Source: Erwinia sp. S63
Lineage (GTDB): Bacteria; Pseudomonadota; Gammaproteobacteria; Enterobacterales; Enterobacteriaceae
DNA length: 64,000 bases
Direction: 5' to 3'
Assembly: GCF_016625195.1 (NCBI RefSeq)
Contig: NZ_JACVUP010000009.1
Span: 62,001-126,000, forward strand
Shown here: one piece after another, positions 41,930 through 50,835 of the stretch
Position numbering within the stretch: position 1 is the stretch's first letter
Layout of the letters: every line of letters starts with the position of its first letter
Notes under the pieces: generated by a model
Database searches by the model: none
Told to the model about the DNA's origin: nothing
Seen by the model: only the letters and a program-made list of their open reading frames with translations
Position numbers and translations under genes: made by a program

Positions 41930-42168
41930 AACCACACTAACCGTAATCGGTAACGATTTGATCCGTTAGGCGTAACAGGAAATGAGTGAGCAATCAGGCA
42001 CAAGCTCGTACGAAAAGTAACCACGGCAGTGCAGCTGGCGTGGTTGGCGGTGGGAGGTGATTTATCCACAGGTTAGCGCGCGGTCTTTTCACCTGAAATG
42101 TGGATAACATCCTGATCATTATGACAGTCGATGTGACAGTAACGCTGTGCATGATTAGTTGGATCATC

Positions 42169-42188
42169 ATGATCGCACTAATAGTTAA
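42169..42188. repeat. Third copy of the DUF1471 upstream element
   Basis: ATGATCGCACTAATAGTTAA is identical to the right arm of the 41-bp palindrome at 37829-37848. The left arm is imperfect (TTAGTTGGATCAT, 11 of 13 pairing). It lies 80 nt before the copy 3 start codon. Confidence 0.7.
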
Positions 42189-42225
42189 TATGATAATGGT
42201 AACGTAGGGTATTATTATTTTCATC

Positions 42226-42242
42226 GAAGGCACACAGCCTTC
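42226..42242 (+). promoter_or_regulatory. Conserved leader hairpin of DUF1471 gene 3
   Basis: The same GAAGGC-ACACA-GCCTTC stem-loop as in copies 1 and 2, 25 nt before the start codon. Confidence 0.6.
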
Positions 42243-42267
42243 ACTCACAACCCGAAGGAATATGACC

Positions 42268-42483
42268 ATGAAAACCATTAAAACACTGACTATCGCTGCT
42301 GCCGCTGCTCTTTCACTGATGTCTGCTGCAAGCTTTGCACAGAGCATTTCAGTAGAGTCTTCAACTCTGGATGGTGCAGAAGCAAAAGTTGCCGCTGTTG
42401 CTCAGCAGCAGGGCGCACAGTACAAAATCACTGAAGCAAACACCAACAACCGTGTACATATGACTGCAGAACTGTACAAATAA
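42268..42483 (+). CDS. YdgH/BhsA/McbA-family (DUF1471) small periplasmic protein, copy 3
   Basis: This protein of about 71 residues is identical to copy 2 except for one residue. Signal peptide, DUF1471 domain, AAGGA ribosome site, leader hairpin and terminator all correspond. With copies 1 and 2 it forms a dispersed three-member family within 4.6 kb. The intervening genes (ccdAB remnant, IclR, MFS, cupin) may have been inserted between duplicates or carried by the duplication. Confidence 0.87.
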   Translation: MKTIKTLTIAAAAALSLMSAASFAQSISVESSTLDGAEAKVAAVAQQQGAQYKITEANTNNRVHMTAELYK

Positions 42484-42508
42484 GTTCGATATTAGCTTCA
42501 GCGTTAAG

Positions 42509-42535
42509 GCCGCCTCCGGGCGGCTTTGCTGTTTT
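42509..42535 (+). terminator. Terminator of DUF1471 gene 3
   Basis: A 6-bp GC stem (GCCGCC / GGCGGC) with a short loop, then T-rich sequence including five T. It is nearly identical to the copy 2 terminator. Confidence 0.75.
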
Positions 42536-42555
42536 TATTACCTGAGCAAGACGTC

Positions 42556-43245
42556 TTAGCTGATTGCGCTGACGAAACGCTGGGTTATTTGCTGAGGCCG
42601 GGTAATCGCGCCGCCGACCACCACCGCATGTGCACCCAGTTTTAGGCACTGCGCCGCCATCTCAGGTGTTTCCACATTGCCTTCTGCTATCACTGGCGCT
42701 TTCACTGCGGCTAGAACTGCACGCAGGAAGTGGAAATCATTTGCCGCCAGGTACGCTCCGCGCGTTTCCGCTGTATAGCCATGCAGCGTAGTCCCCACGC
42801 AGTCAAACCCCAGTTCATCAGCCTGCAACGCTTCATCGACTGTCGCGATATCGGCCATCAGCAATAGTTGCGGATAACGTTGCCGAATCGCCGCCACCAG
42901 TTGCGGTAACTGCAGTTCGCCCGGTCGCGGATGTTGTGTGGCATCCAGCGCGATCATCGCTGGATTCGCTTCCATCAATTCATCCACTTCTTTTAAGGTC
43001 GCAGTGATATACACATCGCTCCCCGGATAATCACGTTTGATGATAGCGATGATCGGCAAATCGACGGTTTGCATAATCTGCTGTACATCGACCAGACTAT
43101 TGGCGCGGATCGCTGCCGCGCCGCCTTGCATCGCGGCGAGTGCCATGCACGACATAATGTAAGGGCTGTGCAGAGGTTCATCTTCCAGTGCCTGACAGGA
43201 CACCACCAATTTTCCCTGAATCTGCTCCAGCATGTTTGCTTTCAT
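42556..43245 (-). CDS. nanE: N-acetylmannosamine-6-phosphate 2-epimerase
   Basis: This 229-residue enzyme matches NanE. It has [39 protein letters not shown] at the N-terminus, the catalytic lysine region [18 protein letters not shown], and [34 protein letters not shown] at the end. It converts ManNAc-6-phosphate to GlcNAc-6-phosphate. Its start overlaps the end of the PTS gene by 4 nt, so the imported sugar is probably ManNAc. No nanA, nanK, nagA or nagB is nearby. Confidence 0.92.
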   Translation of the reverse strand: MKANMLEQIQGKLVVSCQALEDEPLHSPYIMSCMALAAMQGGAAAIRANSLVDVQQIMQTVDLPIIAIIKRDYPGSDVYITATLKEVDELMEANPAMIALDATQHPRPGELQLPQLVAAIRQRYPQLLLMADIATVDEALQADELGFDCVGTTLHGYTAETRGAYLAANDFHFLRAVLAAVKAPVIAEGNVETPEMAAQCLKLGAHAVVVGGAITRPQQITQRFVSAIS

Positions 43246-44798
43246 AGCGCGAGTAACTCCTCTACTTCATTTTTGATGATGGTGACGTGCGGGCCGTAAA
43301 TCACCTGTACGCCTTTGCCTCGTTGGATCACCGCGCGGGCGCCCGTGGCTTTCAATGCGGCTTCATTAAGTTTAGAACTGTCGTTCAGCGTGATACGTAA
43401 ACGCGTGGCGCAGCAGTCGAGCTCGGCAATATTGTCTTTGCCACCCAGCGCTTCGATCACCTGCAAAGGGCGTTCGCCTGCGGCAATCGGCAGCGTATCG
43501 ATGCTGATATCTTCACGGCCTGGCGTTTTAAAATTGAAACGAGCAATCAGCAGGCGGAAGGTGAAGTAATAGAGCAGGAACCACGGCACACCGACCAACG
43601 GCACATACATCCAGTGCGTTTTCGCTTCGCCCTGCAAAACACCAAACAGAATGAAATCGATTAATCCGCCGGAGAAGGTTTGCCCAATGGTGATGTGCAA
43701 AATGTGGGCGATCATAAAGGCCAGGCCATCGAACAGCGCGTGGATCACATACAACACCGGTGCCACAAACAGGAACGAGAACTCAATCGGTTCGGTGATC
43801 CCAGTCAGGAATGAGGTGAGGGCGGCGGATAACAACAATCCAGCCACACGTTTGCGGTTCTCGGGCTTGGCGGTGTGATACATCGCCATACAGGCACCAA
43901 GCAGTCCGAACATCATGGTGATAAAACGGCCCGACATAAAACGCGCGGTACCCAGGTAAAACTGCTGGGTGTTGGGATCGGCCAACTGGGCAAAGAAGAT
44001 GCGCTGAGTGCCTTCAACCAGATGACCATTCACCATCTCACTGCCGCCTAATGCGGTGGTCCAGAACGGCAGGTAGAAGATGTGATGCAGGCCGAAGGGG
44101 CCGAGCATGCGGAGCACAAAGCCATAGATAAAGGTGCCCAAATACCCCGTGGCATCAACCAATCCGCCCATGCCAAAAATCAGTTTCTGGAAATGCGGCC
44201 ATACGAGGGTCATTGCAGCGCCAACAATAATCGCTACAAACGAGCTAATAATCGGGACGAAACGCGAGCCACCGAAAAAGCCAAGGAATTGCGGCAGGGC
44301 GATTTTGTTATAGCGATTGTGCAGCAGAGCCGTGACCAGCCCAATTACCACGCCACCGAACACGCCCGTTTCCAGCGTTTGAATGCCGAGCGCCATGCCT
44401 TGACCCACGGCACTGAGATTACTGCTGGCCAGCACGCTGGTTAGCGTCAAGAGGGCATTGATGGTGGCATTCATCACCAGATAGGCGAGCAGAGATGCCA
44501 GTCCAGCCGTGCCCTTGTCGCTTTTCGCGAGACCTACCGCCACGCCCACTGCAAACAGCACCGCGAGGTTGGCGAAGACCACCGAACCTGCGCTGGCCAT
44601 GATGGTGAACACGCCTTGTAGCCAGGCGATATCCAGAAACGGATAGGCTTTAACAGTGTTGGGATTGGATAACGCGCCGCCAATGCCCAACAGCAAGCCG
44701 GCGGCAGGCAATACCGCGATCGGCAACATAAAGGATTTTCCAAAACGTTGCGCTTTTTCAAACCAGCCTCCTGAAGAGGCTCCACTGAACATTGACAT
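43242..44798 (-). CDS. PTS EIICB permease, glucose/GlcNAc family, probably for N-acetylmannosamine
   Basis: This 518-residue protein has an EIIC domain (about residues 15-400, with [24 protein letters not shown] and [20 protein letters not shown]). A C-terminal EIIB domain has the phosphorylated cysteine in [15 protein letters not shown]. No EIIA domain is fused, so it would use EIIA-Glc. It imports and phosphorylates an amino sugar; the overlapping nanE gene makes ManNAc the best guess. A divergent RpiR regulator and a CRP site lie upstream. Confidence 0.88.
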   Translation of the reverse strand: MSMFSGASSGGWFEKAQRFGKSFMLPIAVLPAAGLLLGIGGALSNPNTVKAYPFLDIAWLQGVFTIMASAGSVVFANLAVLFAVGVAVGLAKSDKGTAGLASLLAYLVMNATINALLTLTSVLASSNLSAVGQGMALGIQTLETGVFGGVVIGLVTALLHNRYNKIALPQFLGFFGGSRFVPIISSFVAIIVGAAMTLVWPHFQKLIFGMGGLVDATGYLGTFIYGFVLRMLGPFGLHHIFYLPFWTTALGGSEMVNGHLVEGTQRIFFAQLADPNTQQFYLGTARFMSGRFITMMFGLLGACMAMYHTAKPENRKRVAGLLLSAALTSFLTGITEPIEFSFLFVAPVLYVIHALFDGLAFMIAHILHITIGQTFSGGLIDFILFGVLQGEAKTHWMYVPLVGVPWFLLYYFTFRLLIARFNFKTPGREDISIDTLPIAAGERPLQVIEALGGKDNIAELDCCATRLRITLNDSSKLNEAALKATGARAVIQRGKGVQVIYGPHVTIIKNEVEELLAL

Positions 44799-44822
44799 AA
44801 ATTTTTATCCCCGAAGTGTTGT

Positions 44823-44845
44823 TGTGGTAAAAATTATTATCACAA
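44823..44845. promoter_or_regulatory. Candidate RpiR operator
   Basis: An imperfect inverted repeat, TGTGGTAA / TTATCACA, around a 6-bp AT spacer lies close to the PTS gene start in the divergent region. RpiR/MurR-type proteins bind such repeats. No direct proof is available. Confidence 0.4.
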
Positions 44846-44878
44846 TCTACTTCATCGGATGAAAATTACTACCATTAG

Positions 44879-44894
44879 TGTGATAGCTTTCACT
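44879..44894. promoter_or_regulatory. CRP site in the amino-sugar divergent promoter
   Basis: TGTGA-N6-TCACT fits the CRP consensus. It overlaps the -35/-10 space of a plus-strand promoter (TATAAT at 44895-44900) for the rpiR-type gene, and lies upstream of the PTS gene on the other strand. CRP-cAMP could therefore activate the PTS operon. Confidence 0.6.
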
Positions 44895-44972
44895 TATAAT
44901 GAATTCTGCTAGCACAAAGCAGGGCCTTTACGCACACTAAGCGCCATCAATATTGGTTAATGGAGAGGTGTC

Positions 44973-45800
44973 ATGACGGACAATGGAAATATATTGCTGC
45001 ATCTGAAGCAGGGCTTGCCGGGCTACAGTCCTGCGCTGCAAAAGCTGGGCGACTTCATCCTGACCGAACCGCAGAGAGTGCTGTATCTCACCATTACCGA
45101 ATTGGCGAAAGAGACGGACACCAGCGAAGCCAGCGTGACGCGCTTGTGCCGCAACCTGAGTTGCAAAGGCTACACCGAATTTAAGATGGCGCTGGCGCTG
45201 GATGTGCAGCAGAGTCAGCCCGCGCTGGCAGCAACGGGCGATCCGGTTGATGCGCTGGTGGAAGAGTCGGTGCAGGCGCTGCGCGATACCGGAAAATTTA
45301 TTGATCGCGAGGTCTTACAGCAGGCAGGTGCGGCGGTGCATCAGGCGCGTTCTATCCAAATCTATGGCGTGGCTGCCAGCGCGATAACCGGTGAATATTT
45401 GCATTATCGTCTACTACGGCTGGGCAAATCCGCGCAGCTGTTTGGTGATATGCATCGTGCGGCCATGAATGCTTCGACCCTGGGTGAAGGTGATTTGGTC
45501 ATCGCGATCTCTGCTTCCGGTTCCACCAAAGATCTGATGCATGTGGTCAATGTGGCGAAGAAGCGCAAAGCTCAGGTGCTGATGTTAAGTAATACGCTGC
45601 GCAGCCCGATGGGCAATCTGGCGGATATGTTGCTGGTGGCGGCGCGACCGGAAGGTCCGCTTAATGCCGGAACGTTGAGTGGGAAGGTAGGGGCGATGTT
45701 GCTGGTTGAGGCGTTAATGGGGGAGCTGATGGCACATGATGCGCATTACGCCACTGCTAGTCAGCAAACGGCCAGTGCCACATTGCCGATGCTGATCTAA
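44973..45800 (+). CDS. RpiR/MurR-family transcriptional regulator
   Basis: This 275-residue protein has an N-terminal helix-turn-helix (ALQKLGDFILTEPQRVLYLTITELAKETDTSEASVTRLCRNLSCKGYTEFKMAL) and a SIS sugar-phosphate-binding domain (about residues 120-250, with IQIYGVAASAITGEYLHYRLLRLG and DLVIAISASGSTKDLMHVVNVAKK). It is divergent from the PTS-nanE operon and should sense an amino sugar phosphate such as ManNAc-6-P or GlcNAc-6-P. Confidence 0.9.
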   Translation: MTDNGNILLHLKQGLPGYSPALQKLGDFILTEPQRVLYLTITELAKETDTSEASVTRLCRNLSCKGYTEFKMALALDVQQSQPALAATGDPVDALVEESVQALRDTGKFIDREVLQQAGAAVHQARSIQIYGVAASAITGEYLHYRLLRLGKSAQLFGDMHRAAMNASTLGEGDLVIAISASGSTKDLMHVVNVAKKRKAQVLMLSNTLRSPMGNLADMLLVAARPEGPLNAGTLSGKVGAMLLVEALMGELMAHDAHYATASQQTASATLPMLI

Positions 45801-45876
45801 CCGTAATGTAAGTCGCTCTCAATCCCAACATGACGGAAAAATCGGTGCGCAGCGATGCGCACCCGAGAAGATAAAT

Positions 45877-47811
45877 TTACTCACTCGCCAGCGCGGCGAC
45901 CGGATCCATACGTGCAGCTTTACGCGCGGGCAGATAGCCAAAAATCATGCCGATGATGGTAGAGCAGGCGAAGGCCGCGCCCGCGGATTCCCATGAGTAG
46001 ATGGCAGTCAGTACGCCGCCTGCCATCAGGCTAATCAGCGGACCGATTACCAATGAAAGCGCCACGCCAAGCGAGCCGCCCACCAGACAAACCAGCACGG
46101 CTTCAATCATAAACTGCTGCATGATATCGCCGCGTCGCGCCCCCACGGCCATGCGCACGCCAATCTCATGCGTTCGCTCAGTCACCGACACCAGCATGAT
46201 ATTCATCACGCCGATACTGCCAATCATCAAGGCAATCGACGCCACCATTAAAATCAGCAAGGTCAAGGTGGCTGCCGCGCCTTCGATGGCTTTACGGTAT
46301 TTATCGCGGTTAAACATCAGGAAGTCTTTGGTGCCATGACGCGCAGTCAATAATTGCGTCAGCGATTCCACCGCCGGGCCGCTGATCACATCATCTTTTA
46401 GCTTAATGCTAATGCTGGTTAGCGCCGTTTGCCCACTGATGCGGTACATCATGGTGCTCCACGGCAGCCACACGCTGAGACGATTGGGCGAAATACCGTT
46501 ATCTTCATGCGCCACACCAATGACGCGCACCGGCACAGAACCTAAAACGATCATCTTGCCGATAGGGTTTTCATTGGCAGCGAACAGTTTATTGCGCGTA
46601 TTGGTATCGATAATGATCTCTTGCCGGGCGTGGCGCTCATCACTGAAGTTGCTGCCTTCGGTCAGTTTGATGCCCTGAATCTCAAAGTAATCTTTGCCTA
46701 CACCGGATACGGACGCTTTCGACGAGTTGGAGAGATAACGGATCGGCTGTGTCGAGAGCAGTTCCGGGCTGACTTTGTCGACAAATTGCTGTCGGGCGAT
46801 GACATCGGCATCGGCCATCACCAGGGTGAGCACCGGATGCGCCTCATCTTCAGCAAAATCACTCCCGGCATACACCGACACCACATTGGTACCAAGTCCG
46901 GAGATGCTCTCCAGCGTTTTTTCACGCGCACCTTGTCCGAGCGCCACCACGGTGACGACGGCGGCGATACCGAAGATAATGCCGGTCATGGTCAGTGCGG
47001 TACGCAAGCGGTGGGTGTTCATGGCATTCAGCGCCATGCGCATAGATTCGCGCAGGCGATCAACAAATCCTCGCAGCTTGCTCTGGCTTTTGCGAGCCAT
47101 CGGCTGATAGCGCGCTCGCGTCGTATTGTTTTTTGGCCCGCTGTCGGCAAAAATTTCGCCGTCCTGGATTTCGATGATGCGGTCAGCGTGCTGTGCCACT
47201 TTCATATCGTGCGTGACGATAATCACCGTGTGGCCATCACGATTCAGATCATGAAGGATGCTTAATACTTCCTCGCCCGAATGGGAATCCAGCGCGCCGG
47301 TGGGTTCATCGGCAAGAATAATTTCAGCGCCGTTGATGAGTGCGCGCGCAATGCTCACACGCTGCTGCTGGCCACCAGAGAGTTCGCCCGGTTTATGGTG
47401 TTCACGGCCTTTCAGTCCCAGTCGCTCCAGCAAATGAGCGGCCCGTTCCCGGCGCGACTGCCCCTGCAAATTGGCATAAATCGCCGGAATTTCGACGTTG
47501 CTTAATGCGGTGAGGTCCGGCATCAGGTGGTAGCGCTGAAAAATAAAACCAATATGTTCGCGACGGACTTTCGCCAGCGCATCCGGTGACAGTGACGCGG
47601 TATTCTGCCCGGCAATAAAATAGTGACCGCTGTCGGCGGCATCCAGGCAGCCGAGAATATTCAGCAATGTGGATTTGCCCGAGCCGGAAGGGCCAATGAT
47701 CGCCACCATCTCACCACTGGCGATCTGCAAGTTAATGTCTTTCAGCACATGCAGAGATTCTGAACCGTTAACATAGCTGCGCTGAATGTTTTTCAGTTCG
47801 ATCAGGCTCAC
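45877..47811 (-). CDS. macB: MacB tripartite efflux ATPase/permease
   Basis: This 644-residue protein has an N-terminal ATPase (Walker [10 protein letters not shown] near residue 40, signature LSGGQQQR, Walker [13 protein letters not shown]). Four membrane helices follow: one after about residue 270 and three at the C-terminus, flanking a large periplasmic domain. This is the MacB architecture. With MacA and TolC it exports macrolides, heme or peptides. It overlaps macA by 4 nt. No tolC is in the window. Confidence 0.93.
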   Translation of the reverse strand: MSLIELKNIQRSYVNGSESLHVLKDINLQIASGEMVAIIGPSGSGKSTLLNILGCLDAADSGHYFIAGQNTASLSPDALAKVRREHIGFIFQRYHLMPDLTALSNVEIPAIYANLQGQSRRERAAHLLERLGLKGREHHKPGELSGGQQQRVSIARALINGAEIILADEPTGALDSHSGEEVLSILHDLNRDGHTVIIVTHDMKVAQHADRIIEIQDGEIFADSGPKNNTTRARYQPMARKSQSKLRGFVDRLRESMRMALNAMNTHRLRTALTMTGIIFGIAAVVTVVALGQGAREKTLESISGLGTNVVSVYAGSDFAEDEAHPVLTLVMADADVIARQQFVDKVSPELLSTQPIRYLSNSSKASVSGVGKDYFEIQGIKLTEGSNFSDERHARQEIIIDTNTRNKLFAANENPIGKMIVLGSVPVRVIGVAHEDNGISPNRLSVWLPWSTMMYRISGQTALTSISIKLKDDVISGPAVESLTQLLTARHGTKDFLMFNRDKYRKAIEGAAATLTLLILMVASIALMIGSIGVMNIMLVSVTERTHEIGVRMAVGARRGDIMQQFMIEAVLVCLVGGSLGVALSLVIGPLISLMAGGVLTAIYSWESAGAAFACSTIIGMIFGYLPARKAARMDPVAALASE

Positions 47812-48983
47812 ATCACCACCTTGTCCGCGCCAATAGCCTGGGTCGCGAGAATCACTTTTTCACCGGCTTTTAATCCGCTGAGAACCTGAATATCGACGCT
47901 GTCTGAAATACCGGTGGTGATGACCCGTTTCTCGGGCTGATTCTGCTGATCGGCGACTTCCACGTAGGTTTTACCATCGGGATCTTTTTTAGTCGCTTGC
48001 ACCGGAATCAGCAGGGCATTTTTTGCCGTGTCACGCAGTAAATTCACCTGCGCGGTCATGGAGATGCGCAGAGTGTTATCAGGGTTAGGCACATCCAGCA
48101 GGGCGTTGTAATAAATCGCGGCGTTGGTGCTACTGGAAGGCGTGCTCTCGTTGTTGCCCATTAAGGCGTCATCTTTCATCACCGATTCCGGGGCCAGTTC
48201 GATACTGCGCAGCGTGGCATAGTAGCGTTTGTCGGGATTGGCAAAGGTGGTAAACCAGGCCTGCTGGCCGGGTTGGATCTTAGTGATGTCCGCTTCGGAA
48301 ACCTGCACTTTAATGGTCATGATGCCCAGTTGCGCCAGTTTGGCGATGGTCGGTGCACTTTGCGCGGCGTTGACCGTCTGGCCCTGTTTGGTGACGATGG
48401 CGATCACCGTGCCGTCCATCGGTGCCATGATGCGGGTATAACTGAGATCGAGCTGTTTCTTGTCCACCTCAATCTGCGCCTGAATCACGCGCGCTTTTTG
48501 CGCCGTTAACTCTGCCCGCGCGGTGCTCCACGCTTCAGCCGCTTCGTCATAATCCTGACGCGACACCAGATTGGCTTTAATCATTTGCTGCAGGCGTTTG
48601 AACTGCGCATCCTGCCTGACCAACGTTGCTTCACGTGTCTCCAGATCGGCTTGCGCGACGCTCAGTGCAGCCTGCGCGTTGCGTAAATCACTGCGCTGTG
48701 GCTGATCGTCAATTTCAGCGATCAGCTCGCCCTTACTGACGTTATCACCGGCTTTGATATACAGCTTTTTTACCTGACCTGAAACCTGCGCACCGACATT
48801 GACGCGCTCGATAGCGTCCATCTTGCCGGTCGCGGCGATGACGTTTTCGATGTCGCCTTGACGCACCACGGCAGTGACCAGTGGATTCGTTTTTGGTCGT
48901 GAACTGCTGTAGGCCCAGACCAGAATAATGATCGCCAAAATAGCGATCGCGACCAAAAGCCGCTTTTTAGAGGTATTCAACAT
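47808..48983 (-). CDS. macA: MacA periplasmic adaptor protein
   Basis: This protein of about 391 residues is a membrane-fusion protein with an N-terminal membrane anchor (LLVAIAILAIIILVWAY). A biotinyl-lipoyl-like domain (ERVNVGAQVSGQVKKLYIKAGDNVSKGELIAEID), a coiled-coil hairpin (about residues 95-175) and a beta-barrel with QVSEADITKIQPGQQAWFT follow. It links MacB to TolC. I chose the second ATG because AGGG lies 6 nt upstream; the first ATG, two codons earlier, touches the ribosome site. Confidence 0.92.
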   Translation of the reverse strand: MLNTSKKRLLVAIAILAIIILVWAYSSSRPKTNPLVTAVVRQGDIENVIAATGKMDAIERVNVGAQVSGQVKKLYIKAGDNVSKGELIAEIDDQPQRSDLRNAQAALSVAQADLETREATLVRQDAQFKRLQQMIKANLVSRQDYDEAAEAWSTARAELTAQKARVIQAQIEVDKKQLDLSYTRIMAPMDGTVIAIVTKQGQTVNAAQSAPTIAKLAQLGIMTIKVQVSEADITKIQPGQQAWFTTFANPDKRYYATLRSIELAPESVMKDDALMGNNESTPSSSTNAAIYYNALLDVPNPDNTLRISMTAQVNLLRDTAKNALLIPVQATKKDPDGKTYVEVADQQNQPEKRVITTGISDSVDIQVLSGLKAGEKVILATQAIGADKVVM

Positions 48984-49085
48984 AAGCATCCCTTTAATGA
49001 AGCGAGAATAGTAATCACTAAATGCAACAAACAGGAGAAAATTCGTCAGGATTCCTGCATTAAGTTGGGTGCGTTGAGAAAAAAA

Positions 49086-49111
49086 TGAAAATTTTTCGAA
49101 TAGAAATCGTC
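49086..49111 (+). promoter_or_regulatory. Candidate ECF promoter of the cytochrome b561/sigma operon
   Basis: TGAAAA, 16 bases, then CGTC matches the general shape of ECF promoters (A-rich -35 and CGTC -10) and lies about 45 nt upstream of the cytochrome gene. It is the only such pair seen there. Recognition by the downstream sigma factor is inference. Confidence 0.4.
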
Positions 49112-49155
49112 GTTGAGTTGTTTACCCCTAAACCACTCACTCTTTGGGAAATGCT

Positions 49156-49752
49156 ATGTCCGCTCCGGCCCGCCAAAACTCACGTCAACGCTATGACACT
49201 TTCAGCATGACGCTGCACTGGATCACTGCGTTTAGCGTCATTTTTCTGTTTGCCTCGGCGCACATTTGGGAACAACTGGAAAAGGGCACACCACTGCGCA
49301 AGGGATTACAGGCGTGGCATATCTCTTTTGGCATTTTGTTGGCATTGGTCATGATTGTGCGTCCGTTGTGGCGTGTTTATAGCCAGCGTCAAACACATCT
49401 GGCTGTGGCGCCAGCTGAAAGCAGCACGCCGATGCGCATCATCGCGCATGCCGTTCATGGCTTGTTGTACCTGTTGTTATTCACTCAGGTTGTATTGGGT
49501 TTTCTGTTTCGTTGGTCGCAACAGGAACCGTTTAATTTCTTTGGCCTGTTCGATATTCCAACCTTTATTCATGTCGATACCGCACTGCGTCACACGCTGG
49601 CGGGATTACACAATAACGTTGCCTGGGCGCTGATTAGCCTGGCAGGCGCGCATGCGCTGGCGGCGTTACTCCATCACTACGTTCTGCGTGACAACGTGCT
49701 GCGCCGTATGCTGCCGTTGCGCGATTCGATGCCCCTCCGCGAGGATAAATGA
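49156..49752 (+). CDS. Cytochrome b561-family membrane protein
   Basis: This protein of about 198 residues has four transmembrane helices with heme-ligand histidines (TLHWITAFSVIFLF, LQAWHISFGILLAL, IAHAVHGLLYLLLF and RHTLAGLHNNVAWALISLAGAHALAALLHHY). It matches the bacterial diheme cytochrome b561 group, which passes electrons between quinol and periplasmic acceptors such as superoxide. The ATG at 49156 has GGGA about 6 nt upstream; a TTG at 49144 is less likely. The next gene starts directly at its stop codon, so it heads a four-gene operon. Confidence 0.87.
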   Translation: MSAPARQNSRQRYDTFSMTLHWITAFSVIFLFASAHIWEQLEKGTPLRKGLQAWHISFGILLALVMIVRPLWRVYSQRQTHLAVAPAESSTPMRIIAHAVHGLLYLLLFTQVVLGFLFRWSQQEPFNFFGLFDIPTFIHVDTALRHTLAGLHNNVAWALISLAGAHALAALLHHYVLRDNVLRRMLPLRDSMPLREDK

Positions 49753-50292
49753 ATGATGAAGATGATGAATCAGGTTCGCTGGTTTGCCGTGCCGGTATTG
49801 CTGATGGCGTTACATGCACCTGCGGCACTCGCCATGGGTGATGACGACAGCGACAAGAAAACCCCGGACTGTCCGAAAGGGCAGGTTTATGACAGCAAAA
49901 CCAAATCTTGTGTGCCGGAAAAAACCAGCATGCTGAGTGATGAGGACAAGACCAACTACGCCTACCATCTGGCGAAAAAAGGTGAGTATCAAGCTGCGCT
50001 GACGTTACTGGATACGTTGCACAATCAGAACACTAAAGAGGCATGGAATTATCGCGGCTACGCCACACGTAAACTGGGCCGCACCGACGAAGGGATGCGT
50101 TATTATCAGAAATCGATCGCACTGGACCCCAAATATACCAAAGTGCGTGAATATTTAGGTGAAGCCTGGATGATCAAAGGCCGTCCCGATCTTGCTAAAG
50201 AGCAGCTCACTATTATCAAATCGCTGTGCGGGGTGAATTGTGAAGAGTATCAGGATTTGAACGCGGCGATTAATGGTCATCCGGAGTCCTGA
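49753..50292 (+). CDS. Secreted TPR-repeat protein
   Basis: This 179-residue protein has a signal peptide (ending ALAM near residue 28) and a short Cys-containing segment, CPKGQVYDSKTKSCVPEK. At least two tetratricopeptide repeats follow (about residues 62-150: YAYHLAKKGEYQAALTLLDTL, AWNYRGYATRKLGRTDEGMRYYQKSIALDP). It is probably a periplasmic scaffold protein. It starts immediately after the cytochrome stop codon and is followed by the ECF sigma gene after 9 nt. Confidence 0.8.
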   Translation: MMKMMNQVRWFAVPVLLMALHAPAALAMGDDDSDKKTPDCPKGQVYDSKTKSCVPEKTSMLSDEDKTNYAYHLAKKGEYQAALTLLDTLHNQNTKEAWNYRGYATRKLGRTDEGMRYYQKSIALDPKYTKVREYLGEAWMIKGRPDLAKEQLTIIKSLCGVNCEEYQDLNAAINGHPES

Positions 50293-50301
50293 TGACGGCG
50301 G

Positions 50302-50835
50302 TTGACGGAGGACGTAAACATCACTAGCACTGAAGTCCGTCAACATCTGGCGGCACATCTGACACGTATGTGGCGTTACGCGATGGTGCTTTCGCGCAAC
50401 AAAGAAGTGGCCGAAGAACTGGTGCAATCCACCTGTGTGCGGGCGCTGGAACGCAGCGCCCAATACACGCCAGGTACTCGCATCGATCGCTGGCTGTTTA
50501 CCTTACTGCACTCGGTGTGGATTAATGAACTGCGCGCGCAGCGGGTCCGCATGGGGCAGGGATTCGTGGTGAGTGATGAACTGCTCGCTCCCGACCATCA
50601 GCAACACAATGAACAGCGCATGCAGTACGCCAAAGTGATGCAGCGTGTCGGGCAGTTGCCGGAGGCGCAGCGCAACGCGGTATTTTTAGTTTATGTCGAG
50701 GGCTTCACCTATCAGGAAGCCGCCGACACGCTGGCCGTACCGATTGGAACCATCATGAGCCGCCTCGCTGCGGCACGCACTACTTTAGCCAGCGCAGTGA
50801 CGGCGCGGCCTGCGGGACAGGAGAAACGCTTGTGA
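50302..50835 (+). CDS. ECF-family RNA polymerase sigma factor, non-ATG start
   Basis: This protein of about 177 residues has sigma region 2 (MWRYAMVLSRNKEVAEELVQSTCVRALERSAQYTPGTRIDRWLFTLLHSVWINELR) and region 4 (RVGQLPEAQRNAVFLVYVEGFTYQEAADTLAVPIGTIMSRLAAARTTL). No in-frame ATG precedes region 2. The frame opens with TTG at 50302, while the best ribosome site (GGAGGA, 50307-50312) lies 7 nt before an ATC codon at 50320. An ATG at 50294 is in another frame and stops after 11 codons. The start is therefore uncertain. The anti-sigma gene overlaps its end. Confidence 0.85.
   Translation: MTEDVNITSTEVRQHLAAHLTRMWRYAMVLSRNKEVAEELVQSTCVRALERSAQYTPGTRIDRWLFTLLHSVWINELRAQRVRMGQGFVVSDELLAPDHQQHNEQRMQYAKVMQRVGQLPEAQRNAVFLVYVEGFTYQEAADTLAVPIGTIMSRLAAARTTLASAVTARPAGQEKRL

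Larger units (their letters stand above)
41930..42267. other. Intergenic region with two inverted DnaA boxes and the third DUF1471 promoter
   Basis: This 338-bp stretch has no gene. At 42062-42070 it has TTATCCACA and at 42099-42107 the inverse TGTGGATAA, both perfect matches to the strong DnaA box, facing each other 28 bp apart. From 42169 on it holds the element shared by the DUF1471 genes and their leader hairpin. Confidence 0.5.
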
